Positions 7,421-16,263 of a stretch of DNA of 21,665 nt are shown here, piece by piece. The stretch lies in assembly GCA_039030125.1 (NCBI GenBank), contig JBCCEV010000067.1:1-21665 (forward strand). The letters are read 5' to 3'. A program made the position numbers and the translations under genes. The stretch is from JBCCEV01 sp039030125. Lineage in GTDB: Bacteria; Pseudomonadota; Gammaproteobacteria; Ga0077536. Within the stretch, counting starts at the first letter, position 1. Each line of letters begins with the position of its first letter. The notes under the pieces are model-generated. The model did not search any database and was not told where the DNA came from. It was given only the letters and a program-made list of their open reading frames with translations.

Positions 7421-8515
7421 TTAAATTGACGAAATAAATCGGCGGTGGGTATTGATAGACATGAGGATACCGAATCCGGCCATGATAGTCACCATCGAGG
7501 TGCCTCCGTAGCTGATCAGAGGCAGTGGTATCCCGACGACGGGAAGCTGACCGGAAACCATGCCAATGTTCACGAAGATGTAAACGAAGAATGTCGCAAC
7601 CAAACTCGCCGCAATTAAACGTCCAAACATTTCTTGCGCGTTAGCTGCAATTACCAACCCTCTGAGTATGATCAAACTATAGGCAGCAAGTAATACGACC
7701 ACACCAAGTAATCCGAATTCCTCGCAATACACCGCAAAAATGAAATCTGTCGCCCGTTCGGGAACGAATTCCAGGTGCGACTGGGTACCGTTCAACCATC
7801 CTTTACCGTAGAGACCGCCTGAGCCGACGGCGATCGTCGATTGGATAATGTGGTAGCCGGCGCCTAGTGGATCTTGGGTAGGATCGAAAAGCGTAAGGAT
7901 TCGTTGTCTCTGGTAGTCATGGAGTAGAAACCAAGCGAACGGAGCCGCTGCAAGACCCACAATGCTTGCGTTGCGAATGAAGCGCCATCGCACGCCCGCA
8001 AAAAACAACACGAAAAAACCCGAACTAGCAACCAGGATCGCCGTGCCCAGGTCGGGTTGCTTAACGATCAACGCTGCGGGGATGCCAATGATCACCAAGG
8101 CGATAAAGGTCGCTCGTAGATGGGGAGGTAAACGCACTTCGCACAGGAACGCGGCAACTGTTAGCGGCACCGCCAGCTTCATGATTTCAGAAGGCTGAAA
8201 CCGAACGACGCCAGCGTCTAGCCAGCGCTGCGCGCTACGCCCAGTTCCAAAAAAAAGCACGACGACGAGCATCGCAATCCCGATCACATAGACCCCCGGT
8301 GCCCAGCGTTGAATCGTTTGGGGCGTGACCTGTGCAAGCACCAACATCACAAACAAACCGAACGCCATTCGGATCGATTGCTTGGTGAGAGTGTCAGCAG
8401 ACTGGTCGGAGGCGCTGAACAGCACAACCAAACCTAAGCTGCACACGACCAAAACTGCACCTAGCAATGGCAGGTCAACGTGAAAGCGCGCCATCAGTCG
8501 CTGCGGTCTAATCAC
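7421..8515 (-). CDS. mrdB: RodA, SEDS-family peptidoglycan glycosyltransferase
   Basis: Integral membrane glycan polymerase of the elongasome, working with PBP2 on lipid II. 364 residues with about ten hydrophobic segments. SEDS hallmarks: GRSAQRWLDAGVVRFQPSE (92-110), KQPDLGTA (152-159), YHIIQSTIAVGSGGLYGKGW (221-240), and FVPERATDFIFAVYCEEFG with the presumed catalytic Asp257. The C-terminal VGIPLPLISYGGTSM is diagnostic. The start is GTG and overlaps the PBP2 gene by 8 bases; an ATG at codon 8 is the alternative start. Also called rodA. Confidence 0.95.
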   Translation of the reverse strand: MIRPQRLMARFHVDLPLLGAVLVVCSLGLVVLFSASDQSADTLTKQSIRMAFGLFVMLVLAQVTPQTIQRWAPGVYVIGIAMLVVVLFFGTGRSAQRWLDAGVVRFQPSEIMKLAVPLTVAAFLCEVRLPPHLRATFIALVIIGIPAALIVKQPDLGTAILVASSGFFVLFFAGVRWRFIRNASIVGLAAAPFAWFLLHDYQRQRILTLFDPTQDPLGAGYHIIQSTIAVGSGGLYGKGWLNGTQSHLEFVPERATDFIFAVYCEEFGLLGVVVLLAAYSLIILRGLVIAANAQEMFGRLIAASLVATFFVYIFVNIGMVSGQLPVVGIPLPLISYGGTSMVTIMAGFGILMSINTHRRFISSI

Positions 8516-10376
8516 CTGCGAACCCCGCTACCGACCGATCGCTGAAATAGAGGTCAAACAAACGTCTGGCTATCGGCGCTGCCGCACGGCTACCGCTACC
8601 ACCGTTTTCAACGATCACAGCGACCGCAATACTTGGAAAATCAACCGGGGCAAACGCAACGAACAGGCCGTGGTCCTGCAGATGCTCAGGAAGTTCTTGG
8701 TCGTCCGGATCGACATCTTGCGCGATCCCTACAACTTGGGCCGTACCGGTTTTTCCGGCGTAACGAAATTGCGCGCCGTGAGCTGAACCGCGGGCAGTGC
8801 CACGATCGCCATGCACAACCTCAACCATCGCGTCGACAATGACCTGCCAACGGCTTGAGTCCTCGAGCGTAACCGGTGGGCGAAAATAAACTTCGGCGTC
8901 GATGGGTTCGACGGCACCGGAACTTTCGATTTGATCAACCAGATGCGGGATCCTTACTTGCCCGCCATTGGCAACAATGCTGGTTGCGTAGGCAAGCTGT
9001 AGGGGAGTGGCAAGCATAAAGCCCTGCCCGATCCCGGTGATCAAGGTCTCACCTGGGAACCAAGCCTCCTGTTTTTGTCGCCGCTTCCAGGCTGGTGAAG
9101 GCAATAATCCCTGCGACTCCCCTGGCACGTCGATACCGGTGCGCTGACCAAAACCAAAGCGTCTTAGCCATTCGTGCATCCGCGCAATCCCCAAATCATT
9201 CGCTAATGCGTAGTAATACACATCGCAAGAACGGGCTATTGAGGTCTTCAGATCGACGTGGCCGTGGCCATCCTTTAACCAATCTCGATAGCGATGTTCG
9301 CTGTCGGGCAACGAGTACCAGCCCGGGCACCAAGTCGTGGCCGCAGGCTCGCGAACCTGAGTTTCCAAGCCCGCGAGCGCCACCATCATCTTGATGGTGG
9401 ATCCAGGTGGATACTGGCCTTGCAGCGCACGATTAAACAGCGGCCGACGTGGAGAATCTCTCAGTGCTTGGTAGTCATCTTTGGCGATGCCGCCGACGAA
9501 AAGATTCGGATCGAAAGCCGGATTGCTTACAAACGCGAGGACACCGCCAGAATTAGGATCGAGTGCCACAATTGCGCCGTCGCGATCTTCAAGCGCGGCA
9601 ATGGCTTCGTGCTGCAAGGCGACATCAATCGATAAATAAACATCGTTCCCAGCGATTGGTGGTGTTCTATCAACGACCCTGAGGATCCGGCCTTGGGCAT
9701 TGACTTCGACAGTCTGAAAACCTGCTTCCCCGTGCAGCACATTTTCGCGCGCGCGTTCGACTCCAGATTTCCCGATATGGGTGGTTGCGACGTAGGCATT
9801 TTCATCGATGCTGGCCAGATCCCGCTCGCTAATCCTTCCTACATAGCCCACGGCGTGCGCGAAGGCCTCTCCAAGGGGATAGTGTCTGGCCAATCCCGTG
9901 CGGATTTGAAACGCTGGAAACCGATGACTGTTGACCGCAAATACCGCGAGCTCCTGGTGCGACAGGTCTGCTTTATAGGTGACTTCTTCAAATCGTCGCA
10001 CCCGTTTGAGTTGATCTTCGAAACGTGAGCGCTCGGCATCATCGATGGGTAAGAGCTCGCCCAAGCTCGCGGTTTCTTTCATTAAATCCGCTGAACGCTC
10101 GGCTGCTGCCACCAGCGAAAAAGACGGACGGTTCTCGGCCAGCACAACGCCATCGCGGCTGTAAATGACGCCCCTTGGCGGCGGGATTGGCAAGACCCGC
10201 AAACGATTATCGTGAGAAAGGGTGGTGAAATGATCATGCGAAAGCACCTGCAGAAAGACCAGCCGCAGCAACAAGATCACGATCCCAAAAAGCATGGCGC
10301 TCACCCCGACTAATAGTCGGCGTCGAAATAGCGCGCTTTCTAGTTCAGCATCCTTGAGGGTAGGAAGCTTAGCCAT
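8508..10376 (-). CDS. mrdA: Penicillin-binding protein 2 (elongasome transpeptidase)
   Basis: Class B PBP that crosslinks new peptidoglycan during side-wall growth, partner of RodA. 622 residues (E. coli PBP2 is 633). A short cytoplasmic segment and one transmembrane helix (about 20-45) are followed by the pedestal domain starting at RVLPIPPPRGVIYSRDG, then the transpeptidase domain. Active-site motifs: PPGSTIK with Ser326 and Lys329, SCD at 383-385 (the SxD form typical of PBP2), and KTGTAQ at 542-547. ATG start, 28 bases after mreD. It is one of only two ATG-started genes in this nine-gene run. The 8-base overlap with rodA suggests coupled synthesis of the two partners. Confidence 0.96.
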   Translation of the reverse strand: MAKLPTLKDAELESALFRRRLLVGVSAMLFGIVILLLRLVFLQVLSHDHFTTLSHDNRLRVLPIPPPRGVIYSRDGVVLAENRPSFSLVAAAERSADLMKETASLGELLPIDDAERSRFEDQLKRVRRFEEVTYKADLSHQELAVFAVNSHRFPAFQIRTGLARHYPLGEAFAHAVGYVGRISERDLASIDENAYVATTHIGKSGVERARENVLHGEAGFQTVEVNAQGRILRVVDRTPPIAGNDVYLSIDVALQHEAIAALEDRDGAIVALDPNSGGVLAFVSNPAFDPNLFVGGIAKDDYQALRDSPRRPLFNRALQGQYPPGSTIKMMVALAGLETQVREPAATTWCPGWYSLPDSEHRYRDWLKDGHGHVDLKTSIARSCDVYYYALANDLGIARMHEWLRRFGFGQRTGIDVPGESQGLLPSPAWKRRQKQEAWFPGETLITGIGQGFMLATPLQLAYATSIVANGGQVRIPHLVDQIESSGAVEPIDAEVYFRPPVTLEDSSRWQVIVDAMVEVVHGDRGTARGSAHGAQFRYAGKTGTAQVVGIAQDVDPDDQELPEHLQDHGLFVAFAPVDFPSIAVAVIVENGGSGSRAAAPIARRLFDLYFSDRSVAGFAGD

Positions 10377-10404
10377 TCAGATGCATGCGCCAGGAAAAGC
10401 TGTG

Positions 10405-10878
10405 TTAAACGAGTGCAGCGCGGCGCCTCAAATCGCGGAGGATCACGAATAACCAGGGCCACAAAAGCGCCGAACTTAACGCTCCAAACAGATAGTTGTA
10501 GCCGTAATCGATCGAACCCAAAGTGTTGTAGATCGCGAGCATAATCGCCAGGTAGATGAACAACAGCAACGCTATCAAAATAGACTGCTGTACGAGCGGG
10601 AAAATCCTCACGCGTTGGTGATAGATCAACGTCACGTAGGCAACCACTGACAAACCTAGCGCGTGCTGTCCGAGAATTGAACCATGCATAACGTCCAGCA
10701 ATAACCCCAGAACCCAACCAGTTAGCACGCCGACGTAACCAGGCGTGGCCAGGCACCAATAGATCAAAACCAAGGCGACCCACGCCGGCAACCAGGAAAC
10801 CGCCCAATCAGGTACCGGAATGGCCGTCAACATAAAGGCCATCGCGAAACTGAAAGGAATGACTGCTGCTTTACCCAC
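10405..10878 (-). CDS. mreD: Rod shape-determining protein MreD
   Basis: Small inner-membrane component of the MreBCD complex. 157 residues with five or so hydrophobic segments. The middle region GYVGVLTGWVLGLLLDVMHG followed by SILGQHALGLSVVAY is the part most like other MreD proteins, and the end ALLWPWLFVILRDLRRR matches the family tail. The start is GTG, 10 bases after the mreC stop. A longer overlapping frame (10340-10807) is out of frame and not a gene. Confidence 0.92.
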   Translation of the reverse strand: MGKAAVIPFSFAMAFMLTAIPVPDWAVSWLPAWVALVLIYWCLATPGYVGVLTGWVLGLLLDVMHGSILGQHALGLSVVAYVTLIYHQRVRIFPLVQQSILIALLLFIYLAIMLAIYNTLGSIDYGYNYLFGALSSALLWPWLFVILRDLRRRAALV

Positions 10879-10888
10879 CAGCGCCGAC

Positions 10889-11755
10889 CTAGTGCCTGAT
10901 GTCGGTTACGGCAGACATGCGCCCACCTTCAATTTCGGATCGCGGCCACACCAGTAAGACCTCGCTGCCGCGCCCAATCTGCGCGCTTGGTGTGACGACA
11001 ATATTTGAGAATGCATCGCCTTGTGGCTCATCGACCGCCGTCACTTCACCGACCGGAAACCCTGCGGGGAAACGTTGACCGAGGCCCGAGGTCACCACGA
11101 GATCACCGATCCGCACATCCGCATTCGCGGGCACGTATTGCAACTCTAGTCCATCTTTACGATCGACCCCAACGGCAATGGCTTGCAGACCGCTGCGGTT
11201 CACCTGCACCGGTAGTGCATGCTTGGGATCGGTGATTAAGATCGCCGTTGATGAAAACGGCCCGACCTCTGCGACCTGACCAATAACGCCATAAGCATCA
11301 ATCAAGGGCTGTCCCAAAAAGACCTGTGAGCGAGTGCCCTTGTTGATCACCATCTGGCGGCTGCCTGCGGTCGCCTGGATGGCGACGATGTCAGCCACGC
11401 CAAACTCTTGATCAAGTTGCGCTGAGGAATCGAGGAGTTCGCGAAGGCGACGATTCTCTTTCTGGAGTGCCGAAAACCGCTGCGCTTTCGAACGCAGCAT
11501 TAGGTTCTCCTCGCGCAGCCGATCGTTATCTGCGATCAAACGTTCGCGGCCGCGGACATGCTCAACGAGGCCGCCACCCGCTTTAACTGGCCAATACACC
11601 GCCGCCTGCAACGGATAGATGGCGGCGGATAGCGTTTTGCGCACCGTAGATAGATGCGAATGGGAGTGGTCGATAGAGATACAGATAAAAGACAGGATCA
11701 CGCAGGCGACAAGACGCACAGTCGGCGAGGGTGTATTGGCAAAAAGCGGCTTAAT
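10889..11755 (-). CDS. mreC: Rod shape-determining protein MreC, apparent AUU start
   Basis: Bitopic membrane protein that links cytoplasmic MreB to periplasmic PBP2/RodA and activates them. With the proposed start it has 288 residues: a short cytoplasmic N-terminus KPLFANTPSPTVRL, a transmembrane helix, a coiled coil at about 64-112 (RLIADNDRLREENLMLRSK), and two beta domains (VINKGTRSQVFLGQPLIDAYG, ANADVRIGDLVVTSGLG). The segment KPLF..PSPTVRL corresponds to E. coli MKPIFSRGPSLQIRL, and the only codon from which it can be reached is ATT at 11755, because an in-frame TAG lies just upstream. The fallback GTG at 11719 would drop those residues and has no Shine-Dalgarno. It follows mreB after 25 bases. 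Confidence 0.93.
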   Translation of the reverse strand: MKPLFANTPSPTVRLVACVILSFICISIDHSHSHLSTVRKTLSAAIYPLQAAVYWPVKAGGGLVEHVRGRERLIADNDRLREENLMLRSKAQRFSALQKENRRLRELLDSSAQLDQEFGVADIVAIQATAGSRQMVINKGTRSQVFLGQPLIDAYGVIGQVAEVGPFSSTAILITDPKHALPVQVNRSGLQAIAVGVDRKDGLELQYVPANADVRIGDLVVTSGLGQRFPAGFPVGEVTAVDEPQGDAFSNIVVTPSAQIGRGSEVLLVWPRSEIEGGRMSAVTDIRH

Positions 11756-11766
11756 TGAAAACTCCT
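11756..11766 (-). promoter_or_regulatory. Ribosome-binding site deciding the mreC AUU start
   Basis: On the minus strand AGGAG (11766-11762) is followed by the six bases TTTTCA and then ATT AAG CCG. The core and spacing are near ideal for an initiation codon at 11755. The in-frame TAG at 11768-11766 overlaps the motif, so no start further upstream is possible. The internal GTG at 11719 has no comparable motif. Confidence 0.65.
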
Positions 11767-11780
11767 AAAAGCAAGTCTTG

Positions 11781-12827
11781 TTACTCCAGACCCAACACCT
11801 CCGGGCCATGCTCTTCGATCATTTCCAGCACTCGCCCGCCGCCGCGCGCTACGCAGGTCAGAGGATCTTCGGCAACGATTACCGGCAATCCAGTTTCTTC
11901 CATCAGCAGCCGATCGAGATCCTTGAGCAATGCCCCGCCACCCGTCATCACCATGCCCCGTTCAGCAACATCGGAGCCCAGTTCCGGCGGGGTATTTTCG
12001 AGCGCCGTCTTAACCGCTTCGACAATCCCGGCGAGAGGTTCCTGGAGCGCTTCCAAGATCTCGTTACTGTTTAGCGAAAAACTTCTTGGTAAGCCTTCGG
12101 CAAGATTGCGGCCTTTGATCTCTATTTCGCGAACCTCACTGCCTGGATACGCACAGCCAATCTCGTGCTTGATACGCTCTGCGGTCGCGTCACCAATTAA
12201 TGTGCCGTAATTGCGCCGAACGTAATTGATGATAGCGTCATCAAAACGATCGCCACCAATTCGCACCGAATCGGAATACACAATTCCGTTTAGAGAAATG
12301 ACAGCAACTTCGGTCGTGCCGCCGCCAATATCCAGCACCATAGAACCGCTAGCGTCACTCACTGGCATGCCCGCGCCAACTGCCGCCGACATCGGTTCTT
12401 CAATCAGAAATACGTCCCTAGCACCTGCACTTTCCGCCGACTCCTTGATCGCGCGTCGCTCGACCTGCGTAGAACCGCAAGGGACGCAAACTAAGACCCG
12501 TGGACTGGGCTTGAACATTTGGTTGCCGTGTACTTTTCGAATGAAGTGCTGCAGCATCTTCTCGGTTACTGTGAAATCCGCGATGACGCCGTCCTTTAGT
12601 GGCCGAATTGCTTCAATATGTCCCGGGGTGCGGCCAAGCATGCGCTTGGCCTCGGCGCCAACGGCGGCGATGGCTTTGGGATTTGAAGAGTCGCGACCAC
12701 GGCGAATGGCAACAACGGACGGCTCGTTAAGCACGATGCCCTTGCCGCGTACGTAGATCAACGTGTTGGCCGTGCCCAGGTCGATCGAGAGATCGTTGGA
12801 AAAGATTCCGCGCAACGATTTCAGCAT
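11781..12827 (-). CDS. mreB: Rod shape-determining protein MreB (bacterial actin)
   Basis: Cytoplasmic actin-like ATPase that forms membrane-bound filaments and orients the elongasome. 348 residues, the standard length (E. coli 347). Phosphate-1 motif DLGTANTLIYV at 16-26, conserved GKGIVLNEPSVVAI, PLKDGVIADF, LVCVPCGSTQVERRA, phosphate-2 motif LDIGGGTTEVAV near 168-179, and the adenosine motif MTGGGALLKDLD near 299-310. The N-terminal MLKSLRGIFSNDL is a typical amphipathic membrane-binding helix. ATG start. It is the first gene of the nine-gene minus run and is divergent from gatC across about 215 bp. Confidence 0.97.
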   Translation of the reverse strand: MLKSLRGIFSNDLSIDLGTANTLIYVRGKGIVLNEPSVVAIRRGRDSSNPKAIAAVGAEAKRMLGRTPGHIEAIRPLKDGVIADFTVTEKMLQHFIRKVHGNQMFKPSPRVLVCVPCGSTQVERRAIKESAESAGARDVFLIEEPMSAAVGAGMPVSDASGSMVLDIGGGTTEVAVISLNGIVYSDSVRIGGDRFDDAIINYVRRNYGTLIGDATAERIKHEIGCAYPGSEVREIEIKGRNLAEGLPRSFSLNSNEILEALQEPLAGIVEAVKTALENTPPELGSDVAERGMVMTGGGALLKDLDRLLMEETGLPVIVAEDPLTCVARGGGRVLEMIEEHGPEVLGLE

Positions 12828-12892
12828 GAATATCTGTATCCAGCAGCCCTACCCAGATGGACTACTTGCAAGCAATTTGAACACTGGCTCTC

Positions 12893-12908
12893 GCGGCTCT
12901 GCAGCCGC
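12893..12908. repeat. Inverted repeat in the mreB-gatC intergenic region
   Basis: GCGGCT-CTGC-AGCCGC has perfect 6-bp arms and a 4-base loop. No run of T follows on either strand, so it is not a terminator. On the mreB side it would fall in the leader; a hairpin or an operator are both possible. Confidence 0.35.
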
Positions 12909-12961
12909 AGTTCAACAGCGTCATGGGCGAACCGACACGCTAACCAGTAAAATAGCCGAGG

Positions 12962-12990
12962 ACTGTACCAACGCCCACCGTCCAGGGCAA
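12962..12990 (-). promoter_or_regulatory. Candidate sigma-70 promoter for mreB
   Basis: On the minus strand TTGCCC, a 17-base spacer, then TACAGT; four of six matches in each element. It would give a leader of about 125 bases before the mreB ATG. A lone TAAAAT (12948-12953, plus strand) could be a -10 for gatC but has no convincing -35. Confidence 0.33.
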
Positions 12991-13042
12991 GTTTTCAAAG
13001 TAGAATTTCCTTCAATTTCAAACAACTAATCGAGATTTCTGA

Positions 13043-13330
13043 ATGAGTGTCACGGACCAAGACATCGCCCATGTTGCGAAGCTTGCGCGCCTGGAAGTTG
13101 CAGATCCGCAACGTCACAAGCTCCGCGAAGAACTATCCAGTATCCTGAATTTCGTGGCGCAAATTGAAGCCGCGAATACCGACGATATCAGCCCTCTCGC
13201 CAACCCTATTGAACTAGATGCGTGGCTCCGCTCTGATACGGTTCTAGAAACCGACCAACGGGAAAAATTTCAGACCAACGCACCGGCCACCGCCGACGGC
13301 CTCTATCTGGTCCCCAAAGTAATCGATTAG
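13043..13330 (+). CDS. gatC: Asp/Glu-tRNA amidotransferase subunit C
   Basis: Small subunit that clamps GatA and GatB together in the enzyme converting misacylated Glu-tRNA(Gln) and Asp-tRNA(Asn) to Gln- and Asn-tRNA. 95 residues. The start MSVTDQDIAHVAKLARLEV, the mid part ELSSILNFVAQIEAANTDD and the tail FQTNAPATADGLYLVPKVID are classic GatC. First gene of gatCAB, 13 bases before gatA. Its presence implies that at least one of GlnRS or AsnRS is missing or supplemented in this organism. Confidence 0.96.
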   Translation: MSVTDQDIAHVAKLARLEVADPQRHKLREELSSILNFVAQIEAANTDDISPLANPIELDAWLRSDTVLETDQREKFQTNAPATADGLYLVPKVID

Positions 13331-13343
13331 GTACGGCGAGCAC

Positions 13344-14807
13344 ATGTCCGACCCCTACCCAAATACGATCGCGGCGATCGGCAAGGCGCTTGCCACAGGC
13401 GAATGTTCAAGCGTTGAAATCACTGAACACTACTTGCAGCGCGCCTCCGCGTTTGATGGTGCACTCAACAGCTTTATCACTTTATGCGCACAGGAAGCCA
13501 TCGAGGCGGCAAAACGTGCCGATGAGATCATTGCCAAGCGCCAGCATCACGCGCTTACCGGCGTGCCGTACGCGGCCAAGGACATCTTTTGTACCGAAGG
13601 AATTAAAACATCGTGCGCCTCGAAGATGCTTAGTGATTTTGTCGCGCCCTACGATGCTTCGGTCATTAAGAAGTTGCGCGACACGAATGCGGTTTTGTTG
13701 GGTAAAACCAACATGGACGAGTTCGCGATGGGTTCAACAAACGAGACCAGTTATTACGGAGCGGCACGCAACCCTTGGGACACCGATCTTGTTCCCGGCG
13801 GTTCCTCCGGAGGATCTGCGGTCGCGGTTGCTGCAAATTTAGCGCCGGGGGCTCTCGGCACGGATACTGGCGGTTCGATACGCCAACCTGCCGCGTTCTG
13901 CGGGGTGAGCGGATTGAAACCAACGTACGGTCGAGTGTCGCGCTACGGCATGATCGCTTTTGCGTCCAGCCTCGATCAGGGTGGGCCAATGGCCCGCACC
14001 GCCGAAGACCTTGCGCTGCTGCTCAACGAGATTGCGGGATTTGATAAACGTGACTCAACTTCCGCGCGGCGTGAACCCGAAGATTTTGCGCATTCACTGG
14101 AAGAATCGATCAGCGGCAAAACCATTGGCCTGCCGGACGCATTTTTCGATGATTCGCTAGACGCGAGCATCCGCACGATCGTCGAACATGCCATCGAGGT
14201 TTTCAAGCAAGCAGGCGCCCGCGTCTGTTCGGTCGAGATGCCGAATCTTAAATTGTCGATCCCGGCTTATTACGTCATCGCGCCTGCCGAAGCGTCATCA
14301 AATTTATCGCGTTATGACGGCGTACGATTCGGGTACCGCTGCGATAACCCCGCCGACCTAGAAGATCTCTATTGCCGCTCTCGAGCCGAAGGTTTTGGTG
14401 AAGAAGTCAAAAGAAGAATCCTGGTTGGCACCTATGCGCTGTCCTCAGGGTACTACGATGCCTACTATCTGAAAGCACAAAAAGTGCGGCGCTTAATCCA
14501 GCAAGACTTCAAACATGCGTTTGAAAGCGTCGACCTTATAGCCGGCCCTACCGCACCGAGCCCCGCGTTTCCGCTGGGTCAGGATTGGGAGGATCCAGTC
14601 GCGCTGTATCTCGCGGATATCTACACCTGCGCGCTCAACCTCGCCGGTCTACCTGGCGCATCGATACCGGCGGGCTTCTGCGCAGGACTGCCGGTGGGTC
14701 TGCAATTAATTGGTAACTATTTCGAGGAAGCCGCGATTTTGAACTTTGCGCACATCTTTCAAAAAGACACGGATTGGCACTTAGCGACTCCGCCAGGCTT
14801 TGGATAA
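13344..14807 (+). CDS. gatA: Asp/Glu-tRNA amidotransferase subunit A (amidase)
   Basis: Glutaminase subunit that releases ammonia from glutamine for GatB. 487 residues. The amidase-signature triad is complete: Lys79 in PYAAKD, cis-Ser154 in GGSSGGSAVA, and Ser178 in TDTGGSIRQPA, the same numbering as Staphylococcus aureus GatA. The flanking LKPTYGRVSRYGMIAFASSL is typical. ATG start; the stop is 6 bases before gatB, so translation is probably coupled. Confidence 0.96.
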   Translation: MSDPYPNTIAAIGKALATGECSSVEITEHYLQRASAFDGALNSFITLCAQEAIEAAKRADEIIAKRQHHALTGVPYAAKDIFCTEGIKTSCASKMLSDFVAPYDASVIKKLRDTNAVLLGKTNMDEFAMGSTNETSYYGAARNPWDTDLVPGGSSGGSAVAVAANLAPGALGTDTGGSIRQPAAFCGVSGLKPTYGRVSRYGMIAFASSLDQGGPMARTAEDLALLLNEIAGFDKRDSTSARREPEDFAHSLEESISGKTIGLPDAFFDDSLDASIRTIVEHAIEVFKQAGARVCSVEMPNLKLSIPAYYVIAPAEASSNLSRYDGVRFGYRCDNPADLEDLYCRSRAEGFGEEVKRRILVGTYALSSGYYDAYYLKAQKVRRLIQQDFKHAFESVDLIAGPTAPSPAFPLGQDWEDPVALYLADIYTCALNLAGLPGASIPAGFCAGLPVGLQLIGNYFEEAAILNFAHIFQKDTDWHLATPPGFG

Positions 14808-14813
14808 TCGACG

Positions 14814-16235
14814 ATGACCTGGGAAACAGTGATCGGCCTCGAAATTCACGTGCAGCTTGCCACCGCTAGCAAAATTTTCTCGAGTGCTTCAACCGCCTAT
14901 GGCGCCCCACCGAACACTCAAGCTTGCGGGGTCGATCTCGGACTGCCTGGGGTACTGCCAGTGATCAATCAAACGGCGGTAGAAATGGCGATAAAGCTCG
15001 GACTCGCCATCGAAGCTGAGATTGCAGTGCGCTCAATTTTCGCCCGCAAAAACTACTTCTACCCCGATCTTCCTAAGGGTTACCAGATCAGTCAGTTTGA
15101 AGATCCGATTGTTAGCAACGGCAAATTGAGCATCAACGTTGGAGATCATGCCAAGCAGATTAGGATCCTGCGAGCACATTTGGAGGAGGACGCCGGTAAG
15201 TCTGTACACGAAGTAAACCATACCGGCGTTGACCTAAATCGCGCCGGTACGCCATTAATCGAGGTGGTGAGTGAGCCTGATATGACGAGCGCCGCCGAAG
15301 CTGTGGCGTATATGCGAACTTTGCATCTACTCGTTCGAACGCTTGAAATCTGCGACGGCAATATGCAAGAAGGATCATTTCGTTGCGATGCGAATGTGTC
15401 AGTACGAAAACCTGGGGAACCGCTTGGCACGCGCACGGAAACGAAGAATCTCAATTCGTTTCGTTTCGTTGAGCGAGCGATCGATTTCGAGGTCGAACGC
15501 CAGATTGATATCCTTGAGGCAGGCGGCGCGATCGAGCAGGAAACTCGCCTCTACGACCCCGATAATGATGAAACCAGGACAATGCGCAGTAAGGAAGATG
15601 CGCACGACTATCGTTATTTTCCTGATCCGGATCTGCTACCGGTCGTCGTCAGTGCGGAACAAATCGAAAAGATCCGCGAGCAGTTGCCGGAACTTCCACC
15701 GCTACGCCGGCAACGCTATATCGACGTCCTCGGTTTGAAAACCGAAGACGCTGATACCTTGGTTTCCGACCCCTTGGTCGCTGCCTATTTTGATACCGCA
15801 GTGGATGCCAGTAACAGCGAACCGGCCAAGGTGGCTAATTGGGTAGTTGGCGATCTATTTGGCGCCCTGAAAAAGTACGATATCGAAATCGACGAGTCGC
15901 CAATCAGCGCTGTATACCTCGCTCAGCTTGTCGATCGAATAAGCGATGGCACCATTTCAGGAAAAATCGCGAAAACGGTTTTTGAAGCAGTTTGGGAGCG
16001 TGAAGGATCTCCCGATGAAGTGATAAAGAACCGAGGGCTTACACAAGTTACCGATGATTCGCTAATCGCAAGTGTAGTCGCCGAAGTGATCTCGGAAAAT
16101 CCGGATCAAGTCGAACAGTTCAAAGCGGGCAAAACAAAGGTCATGGGCTTCCTTGTTGGACAGGCAATGAAGAAGACCAAAGGTCAGGCTAATCCGAAAC
16201 AGATCAACGAAGCTTTACAAAAAGCGTTAGTCTGA
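14814..16235 (+). CDS. gatB: Asp/Glu-tRNA amidotransferase subunit B
   Basis: Phosphorylates the misacylated tRNA and transfers ammonia to it. 473 residues. The catalytic cradle carries VIGLEIHVQL at 6-15, ARKNYFYPDLPKGYQISQ near 77-94, HLEEDAGKSVHE, and RCDANVSVR. The C-terminal part from about 325 is the helical plus YqeY-like tRNA-binding domain ending in GFLVGQAMKKTKGQANPKQI. Length is standard. ATG start. The next gene is in the same direction, 28 bases on. Confidence 0.96.
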   Translation: MTWETVIGLEIHVQLATASKIFSSASTAYGAPPNTQACGVDLGLPGVLPVINQTAVEMAIKLGLAIEAEIAVRSIFARKNYFYPDLPKGYQISQFEDPIVSNGKLSINVGDHAKQIRILRAHLEEDAGKSVHEVNHTGVDLNRAGTPLIEVVSEPDMTSAAEAVAYMRTLHLLVRTLEICDGNMQEGSFRCDANVSVRKPGEPLGTRTETKNLNSFRFVERAIDFEVERQIDILEAGGAIEQETRLYDPDNDETRTMRSKEDAHDYRYFPDPDLLPVVVSAEQIEKIREQLPELPPLRRQRYIDVLGLKTEDADTLVSDPLVAAYFDTAVDASNSEPAKVANWVVGDLFGALKKYDIEIDESPISAVYLAQLVDRISDGTISGKIAKTVFEAVWEREGSPDEVIKNRGLTQVTDDSLIASVVAEVISENPDQVEQFKAGKTKVMGFLVGQAMKKTKGQANPKQINEALQKALV

Positions 16236-16263
16236 CCGGGATCCGAGGAGTTACGAGCGCGCC

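Noticed and set aside
10340..10807. 155-residue minus frame overlapping mreD
   Set aside because: Out of frame with mreD, Arg/His/Ser-rich and without the family's membrane pattern; the 157-residue frame at 10405-10878 is MreD.
12226..12756. 176-residue plus frame opposite mreB
   Set aside because: Antisense shadow of a highly conserved gene; Ser/Pro/Thr-rich composition with no domain.
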